From positions 39,549,131 through 39,613,130 of the forward strand of contig NC_065548.1 in the NCBI RefSeq assembly GCF_022605725.1: a stretch of DNA of 64,000 nt. Reading direction: 5' to 3'. How positions within the stretch are numbered: the stretch's first letter is position 1; each line of letters begins with the position of its first letter. Below, piece after piece: positions 46,345-57,010 of this stretch. The position numbers and the translations under genes were made by a program. This DNA is from Anthonomus grandis grandis (Eukaryota > Arthropoda > Insecta > Coleoptera > Curculionidae). Below the pieces are notes generated by a model. That model had not been told where the DNA came from. It did no database searches and saw only the letters and a program-made list of their open reading frames with translations.

Positions 46345-47300
46345 TTGAGCTGGGAATATTGGCTTGCTAAGGTTTCTGATTTCATGAAAACTACTATTAT
46401 AAAAAATAAAGTTTACCCTAAAGAACAAATTTCACCACTATTCATCAATAAACCTTTAGATAATAGACCATATATACGTGTAAAGTTGTTTGATGTGCCC
46501 ATTACATTGCGAGATTGTGAATGCTTTAGTTGTATTTTCTCTGTCCCAAGCATTTATTTTTGGTTGTGATTTTGCCCAACAGTTTGGAATTTTAGTAGAC
46601 TTTCATGATAGCTTGTGGCATATTAGACGTGATTTTTGAGTCTCATATTAATCTCTTATGTGAAATTAAGCAAAAATTACAAGAGACTGGACTTCCGGTC
46701 AATTTAGAAAAATGTGATTTCTTTAAAACCTCTTTAAAATTCCTAGGTTATATCGTGGGTTCGAATTCTCTTAGGACTGATATAGTTAAGGTCTCCGCTA
46801 TGGTCAATTATCCTCGTCCAAAGACGACTACGGAAATTAAGCGTTTTGTAGGACTTTGCTCCTGGTATCGCCGTTTTATCAAAGATTTTTCTACTTTGAT
46901 GTCTCCTATTAATGATCTACTTAAAGGACGGAAAAAGGGTCAATCAATTATATGGAATGATGATGCAGAGGTTTCATTTATCAAAATAAAGCAGTTGTTA
47001 GTTTCGTCACCAATCCTTTCACAACCAGATTTTTCAAAAAGATTTGTTATTCAGAGTGATGCCAGTGATACAGGCTTAAGGTGAGTATTGACTCAGATGA
47101 TAGATGGGGAAGAAAAGGTTATTGCTTATGCAAGCAGGTCTCTCACTAAAACTGAGAGAAATTATTCTGTTGTTAAGCGAGAGTGCTTAGCTGTCCTTTT
47201 TAATATTGAAAAATTTCGTTCGTATATTGAAGGAGTCGAATTTCACCCCTTCATTTTTAGTTTATGGGAGGCATATTCCTTTATCAGGAAATTATTATAA
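46345..47300 (+). pseudogene. pol remnant: protease edge, RT thumb and RNase H
   Basis: At 46345-46500 pieces lead to NRPYIRVKLFDVPIT, the strand before a Gypsy protease active site, but the Asp-Ser/Thr-Gly is lost. Another frame gives CDFAQQFGILVDFHDSLWHI, normally the protease C-terminus. After a deletion that removes the RT palm, 46660 resumes with LQETGLPVNLEKCDFFKTSL, FLGYIV, and TEIKRFVGLCSWYRRFIKDF (RT thumb/connection). FVIQSDASDTGL begins RNase H (catalytic Asp); after one TGA it goes on to EEKVIAYASRSLTKTERNYS and ECLAVLFNIEKFRSYIEG. It then jumps to the integrase tail. Without the YxDD palm it has no polymerase. Confidence 0.65.
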
Positions 47301-47703
47301 GAATGTTCATTTGGATATTCAAATTGATCAGGAAATTTGCCCAGGAGATAGGAATACTTATGCTGAGAACCTGAAAGGTTTGAAAGAGATATTTACAGAG
47401 GTAAAAAATAAACTTCATACTGCCTATGAGAGAAAGTCTAAAGCTTACAACCTGCGTAAGAGAGATGTCTCATTTAATGTAGGTGATCATGTTTGGCGTA
47501 AGAATAAAGTTTTATCCAGCGCTGTTGATAAGTTTACTTCTAAACTAGTTCCCAAGTATGTACACAGTATTGTCCGCAAAAAGTTGTCAAATCTGGTTTA
47601 TATTTTGTCTAATGAAGATGGTTCTAATGCCGGTAAATGGCATATTAAAGACTTAAAGCCTTTTAATAATGGTCTTGATGATGATTCCAATTCTTTGGAA
47701 TAG
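47206..47703 (+). pseudogene. Integrase C-terminal part of the Gypsy element
   Basis: From about 47235, TPSFLVYGRHIPLSGNYY is the region just after the integrase catalytic core (usual 'TPxxLxFGRexxxPG'). YAENLKGLKEIFTEVKNKLH and KAYNLRKRDVSFNVGDHVWR follow; FNVGDHVW is the standard start of the C-terminal SH3-like domain. It closes with LVYILSNEDGSNAGKWHIKD and LKPF. The catalytic core (HHCC and D,D-35-E) is deleted at the junction with RNase H. Confidence 0.65.
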
Positions 47704-47814
47704 TTGTATTTGGAAATTATGTATATATTGTTATCTTCACTTAGATTCCTGCTTCTAGTATTGACATCATTCTGGAATTTCTACCATTTGTTATTTTTTT
47801 GATGTTATAATCTG

Positions 47815-48125
47815 GTCATTTGGGCCATATTTTATTTTTTGGGTACAACCTATTAGTGGTTATGTACAGTATGTCATAAACTTGACATTTTAATTTTTAT
47901 AGCCTAGGGCTATGTTTTGGTGGCTATTATAAACTGTATATGGTTATACACCATACGTTATTTAGAAGGCCACCAATTGATGGTTGTCATACTCCATAAA
48001 TGAGTATACACTTTATGTCAGTTTTGACTATTTTTTTAGGCCGTATTTTGTGGGTTGTTATAACCTAGTGGTGGTTATAAACCCAGTGTCAACTTGACTG
48101 TTTGAGGTTATATTTTTGGCCTATT
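47815..48125 (+). repeat. Degenerate tandem repeat in the Gypsy 3' region
   Basis: About four diverged units of 60-90 bp follow one another. Each has a GGTTAT or GGTTGT core with a 'tatacA/AAACCCAGTGTC' middle, and ends in TTTTTAGGCC or a similar GGCC. Boundaries are approximate. The repeats lie between pol and the polypurine tract. Confidence 0.4.
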
Positions 48126-49118
48126 TACCTTGTCGGGGTCGGTGAACCTGACAGAGGATAAACATTATTGTTCAGTCTATTCATTATTGGATTTTGTCCA
48201 ATTTTTTTTTATCACAGAATGCTGTGATGAAAAACCAATAGTAGATTGGTTTTTTTGTTGGTGTGGTCTCGACAATGGTCGGATTATTAGAGGACTATAC
48301 GAAGGTATCCTTCCTCACCTCAAATTAATTTGGATATTTATGTGGGTGAGTCAATTGAAAAACAAATTCTATCGAAGCTTTAGATTATGGCTGTATATGC
48401 TGTAAGATATATTCTAGTGCCGTTCAGAAATGGATTTGGGGGCACACAGAATTTTGTAGTGGGTATTTAATGTAGCAATCGATATTGCTGTTAAAAATTT
48501 TGCCCATGTGTTTATTATCTGGTGCTTGAGTTATCTCAGCCAGTTTTCTTTTTAGTTGCTGGAATCCTCCATCTAAAAAGGGTAGATTTTTTTTATTACT
48601 CACAACACCATCTCTTGGAGAGAAGTTGTTCCTTTGATTGCAACTTCCATGAGTGTTCCCCTAGGTTGGAGTTCTAAAGTAACTGATTTTTATGGTAGAC
48701 TTAAATGTCGTGAGTGTACATAATTTTAGCTTAAGTTTTGATTTAAGTTAGTTTTATAGTACTTCTGTATTCTCAAGATCACTATTGTCTTACCAACTTG
48801 TGTCCTTCCTCGATATTAAGAGTTTCCTAATTTATGTCCATACCGATTGTGTCTTCCTTTAGGAACGGGTGATACACGTAGTTATCCTGAATTGAGTTAA
48901 TACGAGAAGATGCCATTTTTAGAAATAATTTGTATATCTAAATTGTGGAACAGATAATTAACAGAATTGTTTGTTATTTAGTAAGGGATAATAATTATCC
49001 GGGAATTTTTTTTTTGTATTATTAGATATCGGTAACTAGTATAGTTTAAACTTTTTTGTTAAAAGACTTTTGATGTTAAAAAAAAAATCAACTATTTCAT
49101 AGCTAATTTTTTTTCTTC
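48126..49118. other. Gypsy 3' region with no recognised gene
   Basis: A 91-codon open frame at 48130-48405 is rich in aromatic residues but matches no domain I know; there is no sign of an env gene. Untranslated region is the best guess. Confidence 0.4.
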
Positions 49119-49133
49119 AAGGAAGGGGGTAAA
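49119..49133 (+). promoter_or_regulatory. Polypurine tract of the Gypsy element
   Basis: AAGGAAGGGGGTAAA lies directly before the 3' LTR. A purine run here primes plus-strand synthesis in LTR elements. Confidence 0.7.
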
Positions 49134-50673
49134 TGTAGCGTTTTATTTTTCTATTCTTATTTTCACTAACGCTCCATTGATATTTCATTAATTTCAATAA
49201 TTATATTAATAATTTTAGTCAACTTCTTTTATCGATATTTCTTTAAATTCACACTGTCAATGACACATTACTACTGTAACGCATTACTCTCCTGGTTTTA
49301 TTATTCATGCTTTCTGTTGACGGTCCGTCACTCTTCTGGTTGGTCTTGATTGATGTTTTCTCTGATTGGATTGACATTAACAGCTCAGGCGAGAGGTGGG
49401 GTCGTAACTTATTTAGTCGGTACTGCATCCATTTTTCGAGGACTTGTTCCCGTGTCGCAGGTAGAAGCGCACGTAAAAGGCCAGTTTTTTATTTCCGAAA
49501 TTTGTGAAGCAGGAAGTGGCCAATATGGTTTATAATTTATAGTCCTTAATCTTGTTCCTTTAGGGAACTGTTTATTTCATTATTCTGGTGCAGGATGCCC
49601 GAGATTTTGATGGATAGATTATGAAACTTAGCAAGGTAAGTGTGTCACATTTTGAACGCCATTCATTTTTATCGACAGTGAATACAATGGCAACCGTTGT
49701 TTTAGGATTTTACTTTTCCGTTTTCCTCTTTATTCTTCTTCAATTGTTGATGGCTGCAGGATTTTGATTTCCCCGGGAAATTGCTGTAAGCTGTGGAGCT
49801 GGAGCCAGAGTTAGAGCTAGTATTAGAGATTCCCAGTCCAGATAGCTAAGCTACAAATGGCATACATTCACAGCCTCGATTTTGAAGGCCAGCCATTCAT
49901 TTCTTGGAGGAATATACAGGCCAGTTTGTTCCATTTATTTAAATATTATTAACCATAGATTTGTCTCACTTATTTAAATTTTTATTAATATACTTTTTAT
50001 TTCAATTTAACCTTACAAATATTTAATTAATGTCATAATTTAATATGTCAATTTCTTATCTATAATATTATTTATTTTTTTTGTTCAGTATTTTTTAGTA
50101 CCCTTTTTGGTAATTAAGTAGATATAACGCCGTTAAGGTTGATATGCCTTAGGTAAAAAGGTTCATGAACTTTCCCCTGCGTAATACAAATATTTATTAA
50201 AAACTTTAATAATTGCAATTTATTTTTCAAGTGCTGAAATCTACCTAGTAGTGAAATCATAATTTAAATGTTACTTTTGTCAAACTTATTTTAATCACAT
50301 CAACATTATTCATATTTTAATTCATAATAAATTATTAACATTTAACAGATTAGAACATGAGGTGTATACATATCTTTGATGTAAATATAATTTGGTTGTA
50401 TTGTTAAGATATTTTTTTTTGCCTCTTTAAATCTACTTTATCCAGGGTCATTTAATTGTTAATTGAAACCTATATACCAAATCTTTTTTCTTAGTTTTTT
50501 TTTCATTTATAAAAAAAAAAGTGGCCCCCTCTTATTTAATAGTTATAATCAAGTTTAGATTTTTTAATAGCCAGTCATAAGTGAACCTTCGAACAATCCC
50601 AAGCCTCCAATAATTCTGAGCTACCGTCTGCAAACTCTTGGCAAAATAGTAACACTGTAAAGTTAACGCCACA
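49134..50673 (+). repeat. 3' LTR of the Gypsy element
   Basis: It starts TGTAGCGTTTTATTTTTCTA and ends AACGCCACA, followed by the TSD GCAG. Compared with the 5' LTR, I count about a dozen substitutions and a few short indels, one of which removes ACTAAG from the internal hairpin. Confidence 0.9.
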
Positions 50674-50677
50674 GCAG

Positions 50678-50740
50678 TCGACGAGCTAATGATGTGCTCT
50701 TGCCTATGCCTACAAGTTGCAAAGGGCTATTATTAACTAA
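50678..50740 (+). pseudogene. C-terminal end of the split LINE ORF2
   Basis: With one TSD copy removed, the codons before the insertion (NRHEYSS) continue as RRANDVLLPMPTSCKGLL. The pattern H-x-Y-x-(T/S)-R-x-x-x-x-L-x-x-P-x-x-x-x-x-(R/K)-x-x-x is the usual C-terminus of CR1/Jockey-type RTs. A short tail follows, then the 3' UTR. Confidence 0.7.
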
Positions 50741-51122
50741 ATTTTTGTCAGATAGATTTTAGTCACTTAGATTATAGATAGATTATATTTTTTACACCAT
50801 ATCATTTGGCCTAATTTATTTCTGTGATTCAGTTTTTTTTACCAGTTTTACATTTAATAAAATTGCATATTTCGGGAGTGAATAATATCTGTTTGTGTTA
50901 TACATATTGATACTCTTGACATTACATTAGCTTTGTATGTTTTGGTTCAGAGTCTTGGAGGAGTATTTCTGAAGAATGGGGATGTTGTTGGTTTTACCGG
51001 TATAGGTAAACCATATTCATGGAAGCAGAATGCCTTTAGGATGATGGACCATAGCATGCTAAATAACCTTTTTTATATGTTTTTCTTTTTTACAGCTTTG
51101 TCAACAAATTTACTTTTATGAC

Positions 51123-51154
51123 AATAAAGCATATATTGATTGATTGATTGATTG
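51123..51154 (+). terminator. LINE poly(A) signal and (TTGA)n tail
   Basis: AATAAA at 51123-51128 is followed by about five TTGA/TGAT repeats at 51135-51154. CR1/L2-type LINEs often end in short tandem repeats in place of poly(A). This fixes the 3' end of the split LINE. Confidence 0.65.
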
Positions 51155-51156
51155 AG

Positions 51157-52656
51157 ATCTTCTATCCTTTTAATGTAACAAAATTATCTGTCTGGTTAAC
51201 TGAGCTGTCTAAGTAGCTTTTTAATTAAAAAAACTCAATGTGTCAGAATAAACGACTTTATTACATATATATTAGGAATCCCACTATATTCCTTTATTGT
51301 TTTGATGGAAATAAGATACTGTTTAAATAGTACGTATATTATAATAGGCTTCATATCCTCTTAATCTGAAATGTGTTAATAGTCACTTGTGCTGCAACAG
51401 CTTTAAACCTTCGAATCTTCCATAATAAGATTAAGTTTAGAGTATTTTATTAGCACTCTATCATACAGTCTTATTGGAAGATTGATAAAGTGGTCTTTCT
51501 TCGTTGTGGTTTGTTCTTTTAAATATACACGCTGGTGTATTTATATCAGATGTGAGGTACATATTTCTGCTTTATTGGCCTATGTTACTCATTTATGTTT
51601 AAGAAAATAAAACTAGAATTTAAGAAAAATAATTATTCTCAGAAAAAAATTTAATAATACAAAATGTTTAGTTAAAAATGAGGTACATTGCTTAAAATGA
51701 TGTAAACCGTTAAAGTTATAGGTTCGACCAAACATGGAATAAATTGCGCATTCAAATTCTTATAAATAATCTGTCTTCTACTTCTTTAAGCTCAGAATAG
51801 CAACAGATATAAAGGGAAAAAAGAAAAACTTGCGTTTTAGGAAATACTTTATATCTTGTTTAATATAGAAGATATATACTTGTGGTAATTATATATATTG
51901 TGGTAATAATATTATATATAATGTATATTATATATATATATATTATATATTATGTAACACAATATATATATAATTTTTTTATAAAAGAACCAAATAAATG
52001 GATAAAAAAAACAGATAATTTTAAATAGTTCATATTTTGTTAGAAAACCCTATTTATAATCTACCATTTACTTTGAACATTATTACATATAAACAATTAA
52101 TAAATATATTCACACAACTCTCAACTATTTGTTTATTACATAAAAGATTTTTATTATCATTATTATTATTATAAAAAGAATAATTGTTACAATAGAAGAT
52201 ATAAATAATTTAACATACCTTTTAAAACAAATTTTTAATGTAACATTTTCAAAGCAGAATCGATTAAAAAATATTAGATAATTCTTAAAAAAATACATTA
52301 ATTTAAAACTTAACAAATGTTTTAATTGTTAGAGACGAAGAGTTAAGTAAGTTCTTCACAGTAGCTCTATATAATTTGTCAATGCAGTCTCTAAATTTGT
52401 ACAATATTAAACAAGATTTGAAATAGTGGAGGAACAGAAAATGAAACTCCCAATGAAAATGAAACCACTAAAACTTGTCATGGAGGCATAATTGAAATGC
52501 AGAAAGTGTTACGTCATAGAGTCTTTTGACTTAATATGTTTTCTGATTTAGAAACATACAGTGCATCCGTAAAGTTAAATGGACCGTTTCTAAAAAAAAT
52601 GCCCGAACCCGTCGATTTTAATATTGGGTTTAGGGTTTTTCTACGTGGAAATTAAA
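51157..52656. other. AT-rich stretch, nothing recognised
   Basis: Contains AT-only palindromic tracts near 51890-51975; otherwise no domain, repeat or tRNA. Confidence 0.35.
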
Positions 52657-52968
52657 TACAGGGTGACTCAAAAAAAGGTATGACGTCATCAATATGTCTT
52701 TTAAATAGAAACCATCATTTTTTAATGCAGAATCAGAAACAACGGTTTTTTTACAAACGATATGGTACAAATGAATAATGGTTACATAAGCAATTTTGAA
52801 CGCAAAATGATGATAAATCTAAATTGAATGTTGGTATTTTTGGGTTTTTAGTTGTTGTCAGTGTCAAAAAATGAATGTATTTTGCTGCATCTTGTGCATG
52901 ATTGGTTTCGGAGACACGTCGCGTACTCAAAAGGAGGTGGTTCAGTTGTTTAATACAACTCGTTCTGG

Positions 52969-55872
52969 CAGTGGTGGCTCGTGACAGTTCAGGGAGGTAG
53001 AGCCAAACCTTGATCTAATTTTATCATGACCGAACGAGTGATCGAAATTATTACATTTTATTATCAAAATTATAAAGCAATAAGTTTTCTATTTTTTTTG
53101 TAGATAAAAATATACATTTAAAAAAAACATAAAATTTGAAATTTAAGGAAATGAACTTACCAAAACTACGTGGAAATGTCAATACTTCAGGTCACAGGCA
53201 ACATACAGTTTTCCATATTTACAGTAATGTACACAAATAAGTAATTTTATTGTTTTTAATAACTCAAAAAATAAGTAACTCAAAAAAAGTATATAATATA
53301 ATAGTCAATTAAACTGAATTGTTTTACTTAAAGTACACGATATATAAAGTCCATTCTTCGTTCTTTTTTGTTAGCAAATTTGTCGATTACTTTATTATTA
53401 AAGTCCTTAATTGAATTAACAAATTGCTTCTCTGCGGATAACATACCTAGCGCACTGAGTCTTTCCTCTTTCATTGTGTTCCTAAGAAAAGTTTAAATTC
53501 TTTTTAACATTGAAAAACACCTTTCTGCTTCCGATGTCGTCATAGGCATGGTTGCCAGGGCACTTAATAATTGTATGGTCTCCTCAAGGGTACATTTTAA
53601 GCAATCTTCGTTTAATAACACCAAGAGTGGCACAGCTCCAGATCCTGAAATTGAGTTTAGTTCCTCTCTTTCATATAAAACTTGCAATTCTGTTTTAAGC
53701 CTATTTTTATTTAAAAAAGAAAATTCTCTACATGCTTCTTCTAGGTACTTTTCTGGAAAACATTCTCTATACACAAAAAATTGTTCATGGGCAAATAAAT
53801 TTGTAGCCACTAAGTGTCCAGTGAAATTAAATCTTAATTTTATTTGCATCAAAATTGCATCACAGATTTTTAAAGCTGTTTGCTTCTTAGTATTTTCTAC
53901 TACAGAGGTACGCAATCTCTTTGATTGTGGTTCTCCTTCACCTTGTGATGTTGTATTTATTTCAATTTCCTGAATAATTTGGTCCATATTATCCCTAATA
54001 AGTTGTATTGCTCTTTCAAAGTTGTGTAAGTCTTGTTTTATTTTTACCGAATCCGTACATTTTTTTTGTAACTGATTAAAAATTACTTCTACATACGGCA
54101 TAATTTTATGAAAAATTGATAGCCAGAAAACAAAATTTTTACTTTGCAATTTCAACTTATTTCCACTGGCTTGATTAACTGACGTGTTATCGCGTGATGT
54201 TGTTTCGATAATTTCCATTACAGTAATTAAATCTTGTCTATTTTCATAAACAGTATTTATTCCTCTTGATTGGAAATTCCAGAGAGTTTGAGATGAGCGC
54301 GGTAATCTTTTCTCAATAACTTCATCCAATACTTTGGTTCTTTGAGGAGAAAGAGAAAAAAAGGAACATAACCCAGTCAAGTTTGCAAAAAAAATTCGAG
54401 TCTCGGAATTAATGGAAGTCGCACTGGCCATTATTAAATTTACTTGATGTACATAGCAGTGAATATAATTAGCCAAAGGGTATTTTACTTTAATTTTTGC
54501 TTGTACTCCATTCAAACATCCACTCATAACCGATGCTCCATCATAACTTTGGGCAATTAATTTATTGGGGTGATCTTTAAGTAAAGGATCCAAAACTTGA
54601 AGTATGCACTGGGAGATTGATTCAGCATCATGATCTTTTGGATTGTAAAAATTCCAGAATCTTTCAACAGGCTTACCAGCATGCAAGTATCTAAAAACAA
54701 TTACGAGTTGAAACTCACAAGCAACGTCAGTGGTTTCGTCGGCGATAACAGTCACAAATGGAGAGTTCCCTATTTCTTCTGTCACCTCTTCATGATATAC
54801 ATCTAACATACACTCTAGAAGCTCATTTTGTATTATTTTGTATGTCCCTTTAAAAACTGTTGATTTTTAAATATGATCCTTAAGCGTTTTGTCTAATTCT
54901 GAGCTAAAATTAATTAATTCCCGAAATATTCCTTTATTTTCGGATGTCTCTTTTTCATTGTGGCCTCTGAGAGCCAACTCAAATGCACCACAAAAACGAA
55001 TGCAATTTATAATTTGATTTAACACATATCTATTTTTTTCAATAAGTTGGCTCCGGTATGCCGAGTTTAACTGAGTTTTTATATTAAATTTACTAGGCAT
55101 AGAAAAATTGAAAATATTGTTCATGTGTCATGATTTTTCATGTGTTTTCATTTTCTCCCATACGTGAACAAGATCATCTGTTCCTCTTCGAGACCAGGAT
55201 TCCTGTCCTCCAAATAAAACACACATAAAGCAAAATAGCTTATTAGACGTATCACACCCGCACACCCAAATATTTTTCGCATAAATATTCCTATTAAATT
55301 TACGGGAACGCACTTTTTGTCCACCTTGAGTTTTTTCTATATTTAAATCGGGCAACGGTCGCCCTAACTCCTTTATTTCTACTTTTTGTTCCAATGATAA
55401 AGTGGAAAATGGATTTGCTTTTAAAAAACTAATTTTATTCATTGCTTTTAATATTCAATAAAAATAAAAAACACCAACAAAGCCGAAAACGCCAGCCAAA
55501 TAAAATAAAAGATCTCTACGGAACCGCGACGCTCGATGAATAATCAAAATGAACAATATCACGCACGTTTTGCTAGAAAAGATTCTATTGGTTTGGAGTC
55601 TGGCCCAAAATTATTTAATTTTCCATAGCTTTACCACGCATCGATACGGGGCCTGGCGCGACAACTACGTCTTCGATTTCGCATAAGCGAAATTTGCGGA
55701 ATCTTGCACTGGCTGCGTTCCAGTATTTTAATTTTATAATTGGTATTAAATATTAATATACAGATATTTTTTTGGACTGAAGTAAAATTTAAAAAATAAA
55801 TAATTTTTTTTATTTTCAACGTTTATTAGGTAGAGCCATAGCACTGTGGCTCTACCCCAAAAGCCGCCACTG
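52969..55872 (-). mobile_element. hAT transposon, complete ends, perfect 8-bp TSD
   Basis: The left end is CAGTGGTGGCTCGTGAC; the reverse complement of the right end is CAGTGGCGGCTTTTGGG. Both share CAGTGGYGGCT, and GGTAGAGCCA recurs just inside each. CGTTCTGG flanks both sides exactly (52961-52968 and 55873-55880), the 8-bp TSD of hAT. Length 2,904 bp. The transposase gene is on the minus strand and fills most of the element. Confidence 0.9.
53328..55442 (-). pseudogene. hAT (ZMYM1-like) transposase: single frame with three stop codons
   Basis: A 705-codon frame from ATG 55442 to TAA 53328-53330 is interrupted only by in-frame stops at 55128-55130 (TGA), 54867-54869 (TAA) and 53493-53495 (TAA). 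The N-terminal part has GRPLPDLNIE, FNRNIYAKNIWVCGCDTS and CFMCVLFGG (a TTF/ZMYM-type zinc finger). The RNase H-like core has FVTVIADETTDVACEFQLVI (first catalytic Asp), LIAQSYDGASVMSGCLNGVQ (second) and NYIHCYVHQVNLIMAS. The C-terminal dimerisation domain has LLSALATMPMTTSEAERCFS, MLKRI, a stop, and TFLRNTMKEERLSALGML. No frameshift is present. It looks recently inactivated. Confidence 0.8.
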
Positions 55873-56122
55873 CGTTCTGGTCGGTCGCCTATTAACTAAA
55901 GCATGGTAAGCAGAGTTGAAGCAAAGTTTTGTGAATTCGGGCATGTTCGGGATATTCAAAAAGCTGGTCGAGGTTCAATAAGTAAAGAAGATGAGCTTAA
56001 CGTTCTGTTAACGGTCCAAGATAATCCTAAAGCGACATTCACAGGCACGGCTTCTTATGTTAATTTAACGCGATCTACTGTGCATGAAGTATTGAAAAAA
56101 GGATCAAAAAGGACCTTACTTT

Positions 56123-56530
56123 CTTGATGACACCCTCACTAGTGAGAGGTATTTGGAATTTCTTCAAAATGATCTCATCCCCGCTCTGATAAAATTGTAT
56201 CCAGATTTGGAAGAACCCGACATGTACCAACGTGATCTTTTTTTCGACAAGATGAAGCCGTACTATGATTTACCCGTTCGCAATTATCTAAATGAAGTTT
56301 TTCCAAATTGTTGGATAGGTAGACGAGGGTTCATTAAATGGCCACCTAGATAACCAGATTTAACTCCTTTCTCTTACTTTTTATGAAGATACTTAAAAAG
56401 TAAAGTATATTTCGCTAAACTATCAAATTAAGAAGATTTAAAAGAACAAATACGCCAGGAAATTATCAAACATTTATTTCAAGTTTCCGGTGGTTTATTT
56501 TTCGGATGAATGCTAATTTTTTATACATGG
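56123..56530 (+). pseudogene. Mariner-like transposase C-terminal part, copy A
   Basis: It has YLEFLQNDLIPALIKLYPDL, then FDKMKPYYDLPVRNYLNEVF where the usual QQDGAPPH block with the second catalytic Asp is altered to FFDKMKPYYD. Then comes PNCWIGRRGFIKWPPR, a stop, and PDLTPFSYFL (usual 'SPDLTPLDFFLWGxLKxxVY') and RYLKSKVYFAKLSN. The catalytic Asp of 'DLTPLD' is Ser here. It is inactive. Confidence 0.6.
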
Positions 56531-56559
56531 ATCGGTTAATCGACATATTTGTAGATATT

Positions 56560-57009
56560 GTAGCGATTCAAATCCCCATTTGTATAAAGAAGCCCATACT
56601 CAACATCCAGAAAAAATTATTCAGGCATTTTTTTTACCGGCGAAGCTGACTGGGGAAATGTATTTAGCTCTGCTTCATATTGTTCCGAGAATGATGTTTT
56701 TAAATAAAATTATGTTTTTCAACAAGACGGCACTTCCTCATTTCGAAACGCCTGTTCAACGATTTTTGAGAGATTAAATGAGTATCGGGACCGCTGGATT
56801 GGACGTAGGGTACCTATCGAATGGCCTGTCAGATCCCTGGATCTTTCTATAAAATGGAGCCGACTTTTCTTCAAGATTTGCAAGAGCTAATTTCCACAGA
56901 GTGTGAAAGAATAGGCAAGAATGTGTTAAAGAGTGTAAAAGGAAAAACGCAAAATCATTTTTATTACTGTATAAATGTTAGTGAGCGTCACTTTGGACAT
57001 GTTATATAA
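56560..57009 (+). pseudogene. Mariner-like transposase C-terminal part, copy B
   Basis: After copy A ends, the sequence returns to an earlier point of the protein: YKEAHTQHPEKII, then GEADWGNVF-like residues and YVFQQDGTSSFRNA (second catalytic Asp block), RWIGRRVPIEWPVRSLDL, ECERIGKNVLKSVKGKTQNH and YCINVSERHFGHVI ending at TAA 57009. So two C-terminal halves lie head to tail. They are clearly different in sequence, so they are two related copies, not a local duplication. Confidence 0.6.
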
Positions 57010-57010
57010 T

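Larger units (their letters stand above)
42454..50673 (+). mobile_element. Gypsy LTR retrotransposon, full length ends, internally deleted
   Basis: Two 1.54-kb LTRs (TG...CA) bound an 8,220-bp element. A primer-binding site and about 1.2-kb leader precede gag; pol is deleted in at least three places (protease to RT, RT palm, RNase H to integrase); a 1.4-kb 3' region leads to a polypurine tract. The LTRs differ at only about a dozen positions by eye, so the insertion is recent compared with most elements here. Having lost the catalytic parts of RT and integrase, it would need enzymes from a related element to move. Confidence 0.85.
39700..51156 (+). mobile_element. LINE (CR1/Jockey-like) split by an LTR retrotransposon
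   Basis: The LINE occupies 39700-42453 and 50678-51156, with the 8.2-kb Gypsy element between. ORF2 shows the endonuclease, then the RT. The 3' part ends in a UTR with AATAAA (51123-51128) and a (TTGA)n tail at 51135-51154. The left boundary is approximate. The tail type and ORF2 style differ from the 15-19 kb LINE, so this is a second family. Confidence 0.7.
52855..56122 (+). pseudogene. Mariner-like transposase N-terminal part (split by hAT)
   Basis: Before the hAT insertion the frame gives GFGDTSRTQKEVVQLFNTTR; after it (with one TSD copy removed) it continues RSPIN, then SMVSRVEAKFCEFGHVRDI, GRGSISKEDELNVLLTVQDN and SYVNLTRSTVHEVLKK. The two helix-turn-helix parts and the linker match mariner-like transposases of the DUF4817/Tc3 type in insects. 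The piece then breaks off at KKGSKR, where roughly the first catalytic third is missing. Confidence 0.6.
52657..57010 (+). mobile_element. Mariner-like element(s), interrupted by hAT
   Basis: A mariner-type end CAGGGTGACTCAAAAAAAGG starts after TA at 52657-52658. Coding starts near 52855, is cut by the hAT element at 52968/55873, and resumes through 56530. A second, related transposase piece then runs to 57009. No right-hand terminal repeat was found. The end near 57010 is set by the last codon. Confidence 0.55.

Noticed and set aside
47815..48125. CRISPR-like array
   Set aside because: Units are diverged, not evenly spaced with unique spacers, and lie within a eukaryotic retrotransposon.
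48130..48405. env gene of the 8.2-kb Gypsy element
   Set aside because: The 91-codon frame lacks a signal peptide, cleavage site and membrane anchor pattern.
52125..52316. 63-codon minus-strand frame with hydrophobic stretch
   Set aside because: T-rich composition explains the Ile/Phe content; no start context or domain.
53548..53973. 141-codon plus-strand open frame
   Set aside because: It is antisense to the hAT transposase, whose protein motifs are clear on the minus strand.
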